Shown piece after piece: positions 17,145 through 25,324 of a stretch of DNA of 38,916 bases (positions are counted from its first letter, which is position 1; every line of letters starts with the position of its first letter). The stretch covers positions 4,057,129-4,096,044 of the forward strand of contig NZ_CM001466.1 of the NCBI RefSeq assembly GCF_000231055.2, written 5' to 3'. The notes under the pieces are model-generated. The model did not search any database and was not told where the DNA came from. It saw nothing but the letters and a program-made list of their open reading frames with translations. The DNA comes from Saccharomonospora azurea NA-128. Lineage in GTDB: Bacteria; Actinomycetota; Actinomycetes; Mycobacteriales; Pseudonocardiaceae. The position numbers were made by a program, and so were the translations under genes.

Positions 17145-19958
17145 TCACGCCACGCCGGAGTCCGACGTCTGCGGGCCCGCGGCCATGACGTCGTGGATCT
17201 GGTACTTCCGGGCGGCCTCCACGACCCGGTCCTGCGGCACCTCGCCACCGCGGGCGAGCATCGCGAGCACACCGACCGTGATCGACTCCGCGTCGACGAG
17301 GAAGTGGCGACGGGCCGCGGGACGCGTGTCGGAGAACCCGAACCCGTCCGTACCCAGCGTGAGCATGTCGGTGGGCACCCACGGGCGGATCAGGTCCGGC
17401 ACCGCGCGCATCCAGTCCGACACCGCCACGACCGGTCCCTCGGCGTCCGACAACGCCTCGGTGACGTACGGCGTCCGCGGCGCGTCGGCGGGGTGGAGGA
17501 AGTTGTCGCGGTCGACCTCCACGGCCTCCCGGCGCAGCTCCGACCACGAGGTCGCCGACCACACGTCGGCGCGGACGCCCCACTCCTCGGCGAGGATCGT
17601 CTGCGCGCGCAGCGCCTCGGGCATCAGGACACCCGACACCAGGATCTGCGCCTTCGGGCCGGAGCCCTCCGGGGCGGACCGGTAGTGGTAGAGGCCCTTG
17701 AGCAGTCCCTCCACGTCCAGGCTCTCCGGCTCCGCCGGCTGCTGGTAGGGCTCGTTGTAGACGGTGATGTAGTACATGACGTTCTCACCGTTGCCGTCCG
17801 GGCCCGTCTCGCCGTACATGCGGCGGAGACCGTCGCGCACGATGTGGGCGATCTCGAACGACCACGCCGGGTCGTAGGCCACCACGGCGGGGTTCGTCGC
17901 GGCCAGCAGCTGCGAGTGCCCGTCGGCGTGCTGGAGCCCCTCGCCGGTCAGCGTGGTACGCCCCGCCGTCGCGCCCAGCACGAACCCGCGCGTCATCTGG
18001 TCGGCCGCCGCGTACAGGCCGTCACCGGTGCGCTGGAACCCGAACATCGAGTAGAAGATGTAGATCGGGATCATCGGCTCGCCGTGCGTGGAGTACGACG
18101 TGCCCACGGCGGTGAACGACGCGGTGGAGCCCGCCTCGTTGATGCCCTCGTGCAGCAGCTGGCCCTGCTCGGACTCCTTGTAGGCGAGCATGAGCTGGGC
18201 GTCGACGGACGTGTAGTTCTGCCCCTGCGGGTTGTAGATCTTCGCCGTCGGGAACATCGAGTCGAGCCCGAAGGTCCGCGCCTCGTCCGGGATGATCGGC
18301 ACCAGGCGGTGGCCGATCTCCGGGTCCTTGGCCAGCTCACGCACCAGCCGGACGAACGCCATCGTGGTGGCGACTTCCTGCTTGCCCGAACCCTTGCGGA
18401 TGGCCTCGTACACCTTGTCGCCGGGCAGCACCAGCGGCTTGGCGGTGGACCGGCGTTCCGGCAGGTAGCCGCCGAGGGCCTGCCTGCGGCCCTTCATGTA
18501 CTGGATCTCCGCCGAGTCGTCGCCGGGGTGGTAATACGGCGGCAGCGTCGGGTCGCGCTCGAGCTCCTCGTCGCTGATCGGGATGCGCTGGGCGTCCCGG
18601 AACAGCTTGAGGTCGTCGAGCGTGAGCTTCTTCATCTGGTGGGTGGCGTTGCGGCCCTCGAAGGCCGGACCGAGGCCGTAGCCCTTGATGGTGTGGGCGA
18701 GGATCACGGTCGGCTGGCCGTGGTGCTCCATCGCGGCCTTGTACGCCGCGTACACCTTGCGATAGTCGTGCCCACCGCGCTTGAGGTTCCAGATCTGCTC
18801 GTCGGTGAGGTCCTTCACCAGGTCCTTCGTGCGCGGGTCGCGTCCGAAGAAATGCTCCCGCACGTAGGCGCCGTCGTTGGCCTTGTACGTCTGGTAGTCG
18901 CCGTCCGGCGTCTGGTTCATCAGGTTGACGAGCGCGCCGTCGCGGTCGGCGTGCAGCAACGCGTCCCACTCGCGGCCCCAGATCACCTTGATGACGTTCC
19001 AGCCCGCGCCGCGGAAGTAGGCCTCGAGCTCCTGGATGATCTTGCCGTTGCCGCGGACCGGGCCGTCGAGGCGCTGCAGGTTGCAGTTGATGACGAAGGT
19101 GAGGTTGTCGAGCCCCTCGCCGGCGGCCACGTGGATGAGGCCGCGGGACTCCGGCTCGTCCATCTCGCCGTCGCCCAGGAACGCCCAGACGTGCTGGTTG
19201 CTCGTGTCCTTGATGCCGCGCGCGTGCAGGTAGCGGTTGAACCGTGCCTGGTAGATCGCGTTCATCGGGCCGAGGCCCATCGACACGGTGGGGTACTCCC
19301 AGAAGTCCGGCATCAGCCGCGGGTGCGGGTAGGACGGCAGGCCGCCGCCCTCACCGGCGTGGGAGTGCTCCTGACGGAACCCGTCGAGCTGCTCGGCGGT
19401 GAGCCTGCCCTCCAGGAAAGCCCGGGCGTAGATGCCGGGGGAGGCGTGGCCCTGGATGAAGATCTGGTCGCCACCTCCCGAGTGGTCCTTGCCTCGGAAG
19501 AAGTGGTTGAAGCCCACCTCGTAGAGCGCCGCGGACGACGCGTAGGTGGAGATGTGACCGCCGACGCCGACGCCCGGCCGCTGCGCACGGTGCACCATGA
19601 TCGCGGCGTTCCAGCGGATGAACGCGCGGTAGCGGCGTTCGATTTCCTCGTCGCCGGGGAACCACGGCTCGTTCTCCGTGGGGATGGTGTTGACGTAGTC
19701 CGTGGTCGTCAGCGGAGGCACGCCCACGTTGCGCTCACGGGCACGCTCCAGCATCCTGAGCATCAGGTACCTCGCGCGCTGTTGACCGCCCCTCGCCATA
19801 GCGGCGTCGAAGGAGTCGAGCCATTCGGCCGTCTCCTCCGGGTCGATGTCGGGCAAGTGCGCCGCCAGTCCGTCGCGGATGACGCGGACACGCGCCGGTG
19901 CTCCCTGGCCGGAGGCGCCTGTGGCGCCGCGCCCGGCCTCGTCGTTCTGGGGGGCCAA
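17145..19958 (-). CDS. aceE: Pyruvate dehydrogenase E1 component, homodimeric type
   Basis: A 937-residue thiamine-diphosphate enzyme that decarboxylates pyruvate and reductively acetylates the lipoyl group of E2, giving acetyl-CoA. It is the single-chain AceE type, slightly longer than E. coli AceE (887). Signatures include [20 protein letters not shown] near residue 130, the ThDP-binding [10 protein letters not shown] near 260, the [20 protein letters not shown] segment that follows, and the [10 protein letters not shown]-like region ([13 protein letters not shown]) of the pyrimidine domain. The TTG at 19958 follows GAGGAG with five bases between. The E2 partner is probably SucB/DlaT (37861-38916). 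It precedes fasR and the fab genes that consume its product, the same order as Rv2241-Rv2246. It is divergent from the DUF3052 gene. Confidence 0.96.
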   Translation of the reverse strand: MAPQNDEAGRGATGASGQGAPARVRVIRDGLAAHLPDIDPEETAEWLDSFDAAMARGGQQRARYLMLRMLERARERNVGVPPLTTTDYVNTIPTENEPWFPGDEEIERRYRAFIRWNAAIMVHRAQRPGVGVGGHISTYASSAALYEVGFNHFFRGKDHSGGGDQIFIQGHASPGIYARAFLEGRLTAEQLDGFRQEHSHAGEGGGLPSYPHPRLMPDFWEYPTVSMGLGPMNAIYQARFNRYLHARGIKDTSNQHVWAFLGDGEMDEPESRGLIHVAAGEGLDNLTFVINCNLQRLDGPVRGNGKIIQELEAYFRGAGWNVIKVIWGREWDALLHADRDGALVNLMNQTPDGDYQTYKANDGAYVREHFFGRDPRTKDLVKDLTDEQIWNLKRGGHDYRKVYAAYKAAMEHHGQPTVILAHTIKGYGLGPAFEGRNATHQMKKLTLDDLKLFRDAQRIPISDEELERDPTLPPYYHPGDDSAEIQYMKGRRQALGGYLPERRSTAKPLVLPGDKVYEAIRKGSGKQEVATTMAFVRLVRELAKDPEIGHRLVPIIPDEARTFGLDSMFPTAKIYNPQGQNYTSVDAQLMLAYKESEQGQLLHEGINEAGSTASFTAVGTSYSTHGEPMIPIYIFYSMFGFQRTGDGLYAAADQMTRGFVLGATAGRTTLTGEGLQHADGHSQLLAATNPAVVAYDPAWSFEIAHIVRDGLRRMYGETGPDGNGENVMYYITVYNEPYQQPAEPESLDVEGLLKGLYHYRSAPEGSGPKAQILVSGVLMPEALRAQTILAEEWGVRADVWSATSWSELRREAVEVDRDNFLHPADAPRTPYVTEALSDAEGPVVAVSDWMRAVPDLIRPWVPTDMLTLGTDGFGFSDTRPAARRHFLVDAESITVGVLAMLARGGEVPQDRVVEAARKYQIHDVMAAGPQTSDSGVA

Positions 19959-20363
19959 GGGATCTCCTCGCCGAAGTTCGGGTTGTTCGTTCTTTGTTAA
20001 ACATCGTGACTGTGGACACGGCGTTCGTCAGCCACTACTGTTCGGTAACATTGAGCTGTTCGTAACACCGTGTCGAGTTGTGGCGATCCTGCGCGGAAAC
20101 ACCGTATGGACCGCGCCTCCCACCCTAGTTCAGGTGGCCGGAAACGGGACTGTCTGGATTCAGAAGACGGTGCCCGCGTCGCTCGTCACGCCGTGACATA
20201 TCGTTCACCCCCCGGCCCGACAGGTGTGGCCTCCGGTGTGGACGGTTGCGCTCCGGGCCGTTGCGGTGTTCGCTATGCCCATCCGTGTACGCAGTGCGGT
20301 CGGTCGCGAAGAGTGAGCGACCTTGAACGGACCGTACGTTCCCTATTGGAGGAGTGAGAAGTC
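19959..20363. other. 405-bp divergent promoter region between aceE and the DUF3052 gene
   Basis: The region has AT-richer blocks near 19983-20067. TGTT-A-AACA (19995-20003) is a small palindrome about 40 bases before the aceE start. CTGTTCGGTAACA (20038-20050) and CTGTTCGTAACA (20056-20067) are near-identical direct repeats 18 bp apart. GGAGGAG (20348-20354) serves the DUF3052 start. No convincing -35/-10 pair and no small gene were seen. Confidence 0.5.
20038..20067. repeat. Pair of direct repeats, possible operator upstream of aceE
   Basis: CTGTTCGGTAACA (20038-20050) and CTGTTCGTAACA (20056-20067) differ by one G and start 18 bp apart, about 80-110 bases before the aceE start. They may be binding sites for a regulator of aceE or of the divergent gene. 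Confidence 0.5.
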
Positions 20364-20789
20364 GTGGTCGCCGCGGGAGACGCTGACCAGAACAGCGTCG
20401 CCGACAAGCTCGGGATCAAGCCGGACATGGTGGTCCAGGAGCTGGGCTGGGACGAAGACGTCGATGAGGAGGTCCGTGCCGCCGTCGAGGCTCACATCGG
20501 TGGCGAGCTGCTCGACGAGGACGCCGACGAAGTCATCGACGTGGTGCTGCTCTGGTGGCGCGACGGCGACGGAGACCTCGGAGACGCGCTCGTGGACGCT
20601 CGGGCCCCGCTCGACGAGAACGGCGTCGTGTGGGTGCTGACCCCGAAGACCGGTCAGCCCGGGCACGTCGAGCCCAGTGAGATCGCTGAAGCGGTGCCCA
20701 CGGTCGGGATGTCGCAGACCTCCAACCTCAGCCTCGGTTCCGGTTGGACCGCCACGCGGCTCGTGCCGAGGTCCACCTCACGGCGCTGA
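20364..20789 (+). CDS. DUF3052 family protein
   Basis: A 141-residue acidic protein of the actinobacterial DUF3052 family: SVADKLGIKPDMVVQELGWD at residues 11-30, EEVRAAVEAHIGGELLDED, VIDVVLLWWRDGDGDLGDAL and WVLTPKTGQPGHVEPSEI. GTG at 20364 has GGAGGAG (20348-20354) nine bases upstream. No membrane segment or known catalytic motif is visible; the function is unknown. In Mycobacterium tuberculosis the homologue Rv2239c lies between ahpE (Rv2238c) and aceE (Rv2241), the same neighbourhood. It lies 111 bases before ahpE on the same strand and may share a transcript. Confidence 0.85.
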   Translation: MVAAGDADQNSVADKLGIKPDMVVQELGWDEDVDEEVRAAVEAHIGGELLDEDADEVIDVVLLWWRDGDGDLGDALVDARAPLDENGVVWVLTPKTGQPGHVEPSEIAEAVPTVGMSQTSNLSLGSGWTATRLVPRSTSRR

Positions 20790-20900
20790 GCCCGGCCCAT
20801 CCGCTCGTCCCCGCGCCGCGATAGGGTTCACCCCGGCACTCGCGTCGGCGGAGTCGACGGATGCGCGCCGTAATGTCGGACAAGCGAAAGGTTGTCGCCC

Positions 20901-21356
20901 ATGGCCGTCGAGGTCGGTTCCCAGGCTCCGGACTTCACGCTCAACGACTACAACAAGCAGCAGGTGACGCTGTCGTCGTTCCGCGGCGACAAGCCGGTGC
21001 TGCTCGTCTTCTACCCGTTCGCTTTCAGCGGCGTGTGCCAGGGCGAGCTGTGCCAGCTCCGGGACGAGTACGACCAGTACCCCGGCGTTCAGGTGCTCGG
21101 CGTCTCGGTGGACACGCCGTTCGCCCTGAAGGCGTGGGCCGAGCAGCAGAACTACCAGTTCCCGCTGCTGTCGGACTTCTGGCCGCACGGTGAGGTCGCG
21201 AAGGCGTACGGTGTGTTCAACGAGCAGGCCGGCCTGGCGCTGCGCGGTACCTTCCTGATCGACACCGAGGGTGTCGTCCGGTTCGCCGAGGTGAACCAGC
21301 CGGGTGAGGCGCGCGACCAGGAAGCGTGGAAGAAGGCGATCGCCGAGCTCGGCTGA
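20901..21356 (+). CDS. ahpE: Peroxiredoxin AhpE
   Basis: A 151-residue thioredoxin-fold peroxidase close to mycobacterial AhpE. Cys46 in FYPFAFSGVCQGEL is the peroxidatic cysteine, with Pro39 and Ser43 completing the P-x3-[TS]-x2-C motif; SDFWPHGEVAKAYGVFNEQAG and the RFAEVNQPGEARDQ end are typical AhpE segments. AhpE reduces peroxides and peroxynitrite, taking electrons from mycoredoxin or mycothiol in mycobacteria. The ATG at 20901 has AAAGG ten bases upstream; a TTG at 20892 is less likely. Unusually, Cys51 stands at +5 from the peroxidatic cysteine (C-QGEL-C), where M. tuberculosis AhpE, as I recall it, has Asp. That is the CxxxxC arrangement of Bcp-type two-cysteine enzymes. Confidence 0.93.
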   Translation: MAVEVGSQAPDFTLNDYNKQQVTLSSFRGDKPVLLVFYPFAFSGVCQGELCQLRDEYDQYPGVQVLGVSVDTPFALKAWAEQQNYQFPLLSDFWPHGEVAKAYGVFNEQAGLALRGTFLIDTEGVVRFAEVNQPGEARDQEAWKKAIAELG

Positions 21357-21388
21357 CGGTCGGGCGGATCGCACCCACTCTGACGAAG

Positions 21389-21412
21389 GCTCCCGGCAGG
21401 TCTGCCGGGAGC
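21389..21412 (+). terminator. Hairpin after ahpE
   Basis: GCTCCCGGCA (21389-21398) and TGCCGGGAGC (21403-21412) form a perfect 10-bp stem with a four-base loop GGTC, followed by TCTTCGGG. It lies 32 bases after the ahpE stop, and the tRNA gene begins only five bases later. Confidence 0.75.
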
Positions 21413-21417
21413 TCTTC

Positions 21418-21492
21418 GGGCGCATAGCTCAGCGGGAGAGCACCTGCCTTACAAGCAGGGGGTCGCAGGTTCGAACCCTGCTGCGCCCACCA
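21418..21492 (+). tRNA. tRNA-Val (anticodon UAC)
   Basis: A complete cloverleaf with encoded CCA. The acceptor stem is GGGCGCA with TGCGCCC (21482-21488), the D arm GCTC-AGCGGGA-GAGC, and the anticodon stem CCTGC/GCAGG around loop CTTACAA, giving anticodon TAC, which reads GUA and possibly other Val codons. The variable loop has five bases, and the T arm GCAGG-TTCGAAC-CCTGC is perfect. Discriminator A at 21489, CCA at 21490-21492. Confidence 0.97.
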
Positions 21493-21568
21493 CCACACCA
21501 CCTCCACACGCGTGTCCGCGCTCCACGCACGCGTGTTCGCACGTCGGGTACGGCGCCGCTGGGCCGTA

Positions 21569-21876
21569 CTACGTCCACGCGCACCGTTCACGGAGAGCCT
21601 GAACGCCGTCGCCGGTGAGTTCGTCGCAGTACGACGCCCGCCCGGCCAGTGCCATGACGAGCGCCAGCGTCCGGCCCGCGACGACGGGGCCCGATCCGGC
21701 GACGAACGGCCCGTCCGTCGCCTCCAGCCGCAACCCGGCCGCTCGTTTCCCCGACGGCAGGACGAGGTTGGAACCCTGGTCGCTTCGTCGAGCTCGGCAA
21801 GGTCGGTGGCCAGTGCGGCCCGTTCGGCGTGGACGAGCGGCCACAGTGCGCGCGGTGTCCGTGGGGTGTCGGTCAC
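21569..21876 (-). pseudogene. Decayed TIGR03083 (maleylpyruvate isomerase-like) gene
   Basis: Two pieces of one family lie in different frames. The start at GTG 21876, with AGGAAGGGA upstream, reads VTDTPRTPRALWPLVHAERA then ALATDLAELDEAT, the usual N-terminus of TIGR03083/mycothiol-dependent DinB-like proteins. Around 21775-21790 the match shifts frame and continues AAGLRLEATDGPFVAGSGP, VVAGRTLALVMALAGR, ELTGDGVQALRERC, the usual C-terminal end, to a stop at 21569. Family members have about 200 residues; the central part, about 110 residues with the GWTVRDVLAH-type helix, is absent. This is an internal deletion plus frameshift, so the gene should be non-functional. The family call is from memory of its patterns. 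Confidence 0.6.
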
Positions 21877-22046
21877 GGGGATCCCTTCCTGGTTCGGAGC
21901 GAGACCGTAACCAGGGGCTCCGACAGCGCGAGCCCGGCGAGCACGGCACACGCGCGGAGGTTGCGTTGTCGTCGCCGTTCGTGTCGAGTTCGTGACATGG
22001 CGGTATGTGCGATCGAGACCCGAGGCTCTATCCTCGTCGCCGAGAT

Positions 22047-23033
22047 GTGACGTCAACCGTGAAGGCTGCTGTGCACACTGTCGGCGACGCGGCAGACGAG
22101 TCCGCCCACGAACGCGGGCCCGTCCGGCCGTACCTTGACGATCTTCCCCTGGAGCTGTGGGACTCGGACGCGACGACCGAGGCCAGACCCGGCTCCCGGC
22201 GGAGATCGTGGTGGCGTGCGGTTCTGCCCGTCGCCCTGGCCGTCGTGCTCGTCGGCGTGCTGGTGGCCGTGCTGCCGTCCTTGGACGAGCACAACGTGGG
22301 CAGCGGAAGCGCGCAGGAGGCCCCCGACGCGGTGCCGTCGCTCGCCTCGATCGGCGACAACCGGCTGCTCCGCAACGGGACCGTGCTGGCCGACGTGCAC
22401 TGTGACCTGCCCGCGCTCGGCAGCGCGCCGGAGCGGCTGCAGCGCTTCTACACGGCCGAGCTGCGCTGCCTCGAACGCGCCTGGAAGCCCGTGTTGGCCG
22501 AGGCGGGCGTCGAGTTCGCCGGAGTGGACGTCAGCATCACCGACGACCCGACCACCGCGTGTGGCGCGTTACCGCCGGCCGACGAAGCCACCGGGTTGTA
22601 CTGCGCGCAGGACGCCACGATCTATCTGCCGCGCCAACGCACCCTGGAGGCCTTCGGGCTCACCGAGCAGGCGCACCTCGCCACGCTGGCCCACGAGTAC
22701 GGCCACCACATCCAGCACCTCAGCGGGATCCTCGCCGACGCCAACGGCCAGCTGAGCCGTTACCCGGCGGGCAGTGCGGCGGATCGCGAACTGGGCAGGC
22801 GGGTCGAGTTGCAGGCGAACTGCTTCGCCGGTGTGTTCCTCGCGAGCGCGGCGGGCCGGGGCTCGATCTCGGAGGAGCTCGGCGACGCCGCGGTGGACGA
22901 CTTCCGCAACTGGGTGGACAGCGAGACCCACGGTGCGAGCGCCACGCAACGGACCTGGGCGGCGCGGGGATTCCGCCACGGCGACGTGGGGCACTGCAAC
23001 ACGTGGCACGCGCCGAGCGAGGACGTCGCGTAG
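22047..23033 (+). CDS. Membrane-anchored neutral zinc metallopeptidase (YpfJ-type)
   Basis: A 328-residue protein. The first 50 residues are hydrophilic, residues about 56-77 form one membrane segment (WRAVLPVALAVVLVGVLVAV), and the rest is probably extracytoplasmic. The zinc-binding HEYGHHIQH lies at 216-224 (His216, Glu217, His220), and ELQANCFAGVF downstream supplies the probable third ligand Glu. RFYTAELRCLERAWKPVL and LYCAQDATIYLP are typical of the putative neutral zinc metallopeptidase family (PF04228), whose substrates are unknown. Four cysteines in the outer part may pair. I chose GTG 22047 over the longer frame from 22005; a GTG at 22059 is also possible, and neither has a strong ribosome site. 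It converges with the 2H phosphoesterase gene. Confidence 0.85.
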   Translation: MTSTVKAAVHTVGDAADESAHERGPVRPYLDDLPLELWDSDATTEARPGSRRRSWWRAVLPVALAVVLVGVLVAVLPSLDEHNVGSGSAQEAPDAVPSLASIGDNRLLRNGTVLADVHCDLPALGSAPERLQRFYTAELRCLERAWKPVLAEAGVEFAGVDVSITDDPTTACGALPPADEATGLYCAQDATIYLPRQRTLEAFGLTEQAHLATLAHEYGHHIQHLSGILADANGQLSRYPAGSAADRELGRRVELQANCFAGVFLASAAGRGSISEELGDAAVDDFRNWVDSETHGASATQRTWAARGFRHGDVGHCNTWHAPSEDVA

Positions 23034-23037
23034 CCGG

Positions 23038-23562
23038 TCACGGCAGGACAGGCAGCGGCCAGGTCCGGCCGGTGGCGCTGTCGATGAGCGCGGCGCTCGT
23101 GACCCGCACCGTCAGCGGCAGGATCTCGTACACCAACGACGCGACCGCGGGCAGTTCCCGCGTCGCCGACCTGGTGGCGACCGAGGAGTGCGGGAGCCAG
23201 CGGTCGAGGGCGTAGTGGCGGTGGACGCGGGCGCCGGTGCCGCTCACGGCTCGCACCACGGCCTGCTGGCGGGTGAGCAGATCGGCGGCCGGGGCCGGGA
23301 CGAGTGAGACGCGGCCCCGCCGGAACGCCGCAAGCGCATCGAAGGTGATCTCGAACGGGCCGTGGTCGGGCAACGCCGCGACCGCCGCGTGCACGGCGTC
23401 GACGTCCCAGTCGAGCAGGACCACGTACGACAGGTGCGGGTGATGTCGGCCGTGGGTGTGGGTCGCCAGCGTCGCGATGCCCGCCGCCTCCAGCCGTGAC
23501 CACAGATCGCGCAGCGCCCGTGCCGAGCGCGTATCGAACAGCAGGCAGACGCCCAACGCCAC
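23038..23562 (-). CDS. 2'-5' RNA ligase/2H phosphoesterase family protein
   Basis: A 174-residue protein with the two H-x-[ST] motifs that define the 2H phosphoesterase superfamily: HLS in HPHLSYVVL (residues about 42-50) and HSS in RWLPHSSVA (about 124-132). The start GVCLLFDTRSARALRDLW and the symmetric two-lobe arrangement fit. Members hydrolyse or form 2',5'-phosphodiester or cyclic phosphate bonds in RNA or nucleotides; the substrate here is unknown. GTG at 23562 is the first start after the promoter space; the ribosome site is weak. Its stop lies four bases from the stop of the metallopeptidase gene. Confidence 0.82.
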   Translation of the reverse strand: MALGVCLLFDTRSARALRDLWSRLEAAGIATLATHTHGRHHPHLSYVVLLDWDVDAVHAAVAALPDHGPFEITFDALAAFRRGRVSLVPAPAADLLTRQQAVVRAVSGTGARVHRHYALDRWLPHSSVATRSATRELPAVASLVYEILPLTVRVTSAALIDSATGRTWPLPVLP

Positions 23563-23679
23563 GTCGACGACCCTAGGACGACCTGGGATCGCTCGCCGTT
23601 TCGGTGTCCCCCACTCGGGTATTCGCGGGGTGAGCGGCGCCCGTCACATCCGAGGCTTGTCACACCCGAGGAGGCCGTC

Positions 23680-24270
23680 ATGACCCAGGACACCCGAGCT
23701 CGCCCGCGTCGACGAGGGTTCCAGCCCGTTCAGGCGTTGGCCGGGCTGATCGGGCTCGTCTACCTCGCGCTCGGCATCATCGGACTCTTCATCACGGGAT
23801 TCGGCGGGTTCGGGGACGCCGTCCACAGCACCCTGTGGGTGTTCTCGATCAACCCGCTGCACAACGTCTTCAACATCGTCATCGGTGTGCTCGGCGTGCT
23901 GATGGCGTTCAGTTCGGGCGCCGCTCGCACCTATGGCTGGTTGCTGCTCGTGGTCTTCGGCGTGCTGCTGTTGTGGGGGCTCGCGATCACCGGCGTGTTC
24001 GCCGAGAACCCGGTGGGCGGTCTGGGCAACCCGTTCGCGCTCAACGCCGCGGACAACTGGCTGCATCTCGGGACGGCTCTGCTGGGCCTCGTGCTCGCGG
24101 TGATGCCGGCCCGCAAGAAGGTCACCGGGCTGCCCGGGGCGGGACAGGAACCGATGGCCGGGTCGATGCGGGGTTCGGTGGACGAGGGCGCCAGCCGTGC
24201 CGGTGCCCGGGACACGGGCACCCGTCACGCACCCGGGCGACGCATCTGGCGTCGCGGCGCGGCGCACTGA
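23680..24270 (+). CDS. DUF4383 membrane protein
   Basis: A 196-residue protein with four hydrophobic segments at about 18-40 (ALAGLIGLVYLALGIIGLFI), 60-78, 84-106 (GWLLLVVFGVLLLWGLAITG) and 126-142, and a basic, glycine-rich C-terminal tail of about 50 residues. NPLHNVFNIVIGVLG and NAADNWLHLGTALLGL are the paired N-x-x-H/H-x-x motifs of DUF4383, an actinobacterial membrane family of unknown function. ATG at 23680 has GAGGAGG upstream. It converges with the PP2C gene, and a terminator lies between. Confidence 0.82.
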   Translation: MTQDTRARPRRRGFQPVQALAGLIGLVYLALGIIGLFITGFGGFGDAVHSTLWVFSINPLHNVFNIVIGVLGVLMAFSSGAARTYGWLLLVVFGVLLLWGLAITGVFAENPVGGLGNPFALNAADNWLHLGTALLGLVLAVMPARKKVTGLPGAGQEPMAGSMRGSVDEGASRAGARDTGTRHAPGRRIWRRGAAH

Positions 24271-24313
24271 CACCGGAAGGGACCTGGGCCGGGCACCGGT
24301 CTCGGACCCACAC

Positions 24314-24344
24314 CCCGGGTCGCGTCCCGGCGACGCGACCCGGG
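24314..24344. terminator. Bidirectional terminator between DUF4383 and PP2C genes
   Basis: A perfect 13-bp inverted repeat, CCCGGGTCGCGTC (24314-24326) and GACGCGACCCGGG (24332-24344), with a five-base loop. It lies 43 bases after the DUF4383 stop and directly beyond the PP2C stop. Confidence 0.85.
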
Positions 24345-24345
24345 C

Positions 24346-25110
24346 TCACTGCGCCGGTACGACGTGGGCGAGCACGCAGGTGATGTTGTCCGGTCCGCCG
24401 CCCTCGTTGGCGAGGTCGATGAGCGCCTGCACGGCGTCCTCCAGGGTGGTCTCCTTGCTCGTGACCCCCAGGAGCACCTGCTGGATCCTGTCGGCCTTCA
24501 CGACGTCGGTGAGCCCGTCGGAGCAGAGCAGGTACACGTCGTCGACCTCGGCGGTCTCCAGCGAGATGTCCGGCTCGGCGGGCACACCCGCGAGCAGTGC
24601 TCGCACCAGCACCGACCGGCTCGGGTGGCGTTCGGCCAGCTCGGGTGTGAGGCGACCCTGGTCGACGAGCGCCTGCACCATGGTGTGGTCGCGGGTGAGC
24701 TGGGTCAGCACGTCGCCGCGGAGCCGGTAGCAGCGCGAGTCGCCGATGTGCCCCAGCGCGAACTGCGGGCAGTTCCACAGCATCGCGGTGACCGTGGTGC
24801 CCATGCCGGTGAGCTCGGGGTCGTCGGCGACGCGGTTCTCGAGGCGGGTGGCGGCGGCGCGGATCGCACCGGCCAGGTCCTCGCCGAGGTCGACGTCGTC
24901 CAGGTTCCGGTCCACGAGCCGCGTGTCGAGTTCTTCGAGTGCGGCGACCGCCTCGGCGCTGGCGACCTCACCTGCGGCGTGCCCACCCATCCCGTCGGCG
25001 ACAGCGAGGAGCCGCGCGGTCGCGTAGGAGGAGTCCTCGTTTCCGCCGCGGTGTTGCCCGACGTCGGAGCCGGCGGCGTAGCGGAGGGTGAGGGCCTGGT
25101 CGTGTGTCAT
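24346..25110 (-). CDS. PP2C-family Ser/Thr protein phosphatase
   Basis: A 254-residue stand-alone PPM/PP2C phosphatase of the bacterial PstP catalytic-domain type, without membrane segment or sensor domain. The metal-binding and catalytic motifs are all present: GSDVGQHRGGNEDS near residue 14, VADGMGGHAAGEVA near 37-50, MGTTVTAML, GHIGDSRCYRLRGD, LTRDHTMVQ, LLCSDGLTDVV and GGPDNITCVLAHV at the end. It should remove phosphate from Ser/Thr residues with Mn2+ or Mg2+ and so oppose Hanks-type kinases; no kinase gene is nearby. ATG at 25110. It is divergent from dnaE, with about 214 bases between. Confidence 0.93.
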   Translation of the reverse strand: MTHDQALTLRYAAGSDVGQHRGGNEDSSYATARLLAVADGMGGHAAGEVASAEAVAALEELDTRLVDRNLDDVDLGEDLAGAIRAAATRLENRVADDPELTGMGTTVTAMLWNCPQFALGHIGDSRCYRLRGDVLTQLTRDHTMVQALVDQGRLTPELAERHPSRSVLVRALLAGVPAEPDISLETAEVDDVYLLCSDGLTDVVKADRIQQVLLGVTSKETTLEDAVQALIDLANEGGGPDNITCVLAHVVPAQ

Positions 25111-25324
25111 GAGTGCAGTGAACCATTGCTCGGTGAGCAGCGAGGCATAACAGTACGCCAACCGGTTTCGATTTGCCGAACCGGCACACCACGGGACGCC
25201 GTGCGACCGGGCCCGGGAAGGCGTGCGCCACGCCGGGCATGCCGTCCGGGGAAGGATCATCGCCGGGGCTAAGCTGGTCGGCACGTCTTGGTCGTCCCTG
25301 GGTGTTTGCGGAGGTTCTCCCGCG

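Noticed and set aside
16962-20000. A 1012-residue open frame opposite aceE
   Set aside because: Same effect of high GC. It has repetitive Arg/Val/Leu/Asp composition and no motifs, and aceE is clear on the other strand.
21217-22056. A minus-strand frame reading through tRNA-Val with WWAQQGSNLRPPACKAG
   Set aside because: This peptide is the well-known translation artefact of tRNA genes. Only the part 21569-21876 carries real protein remnants.
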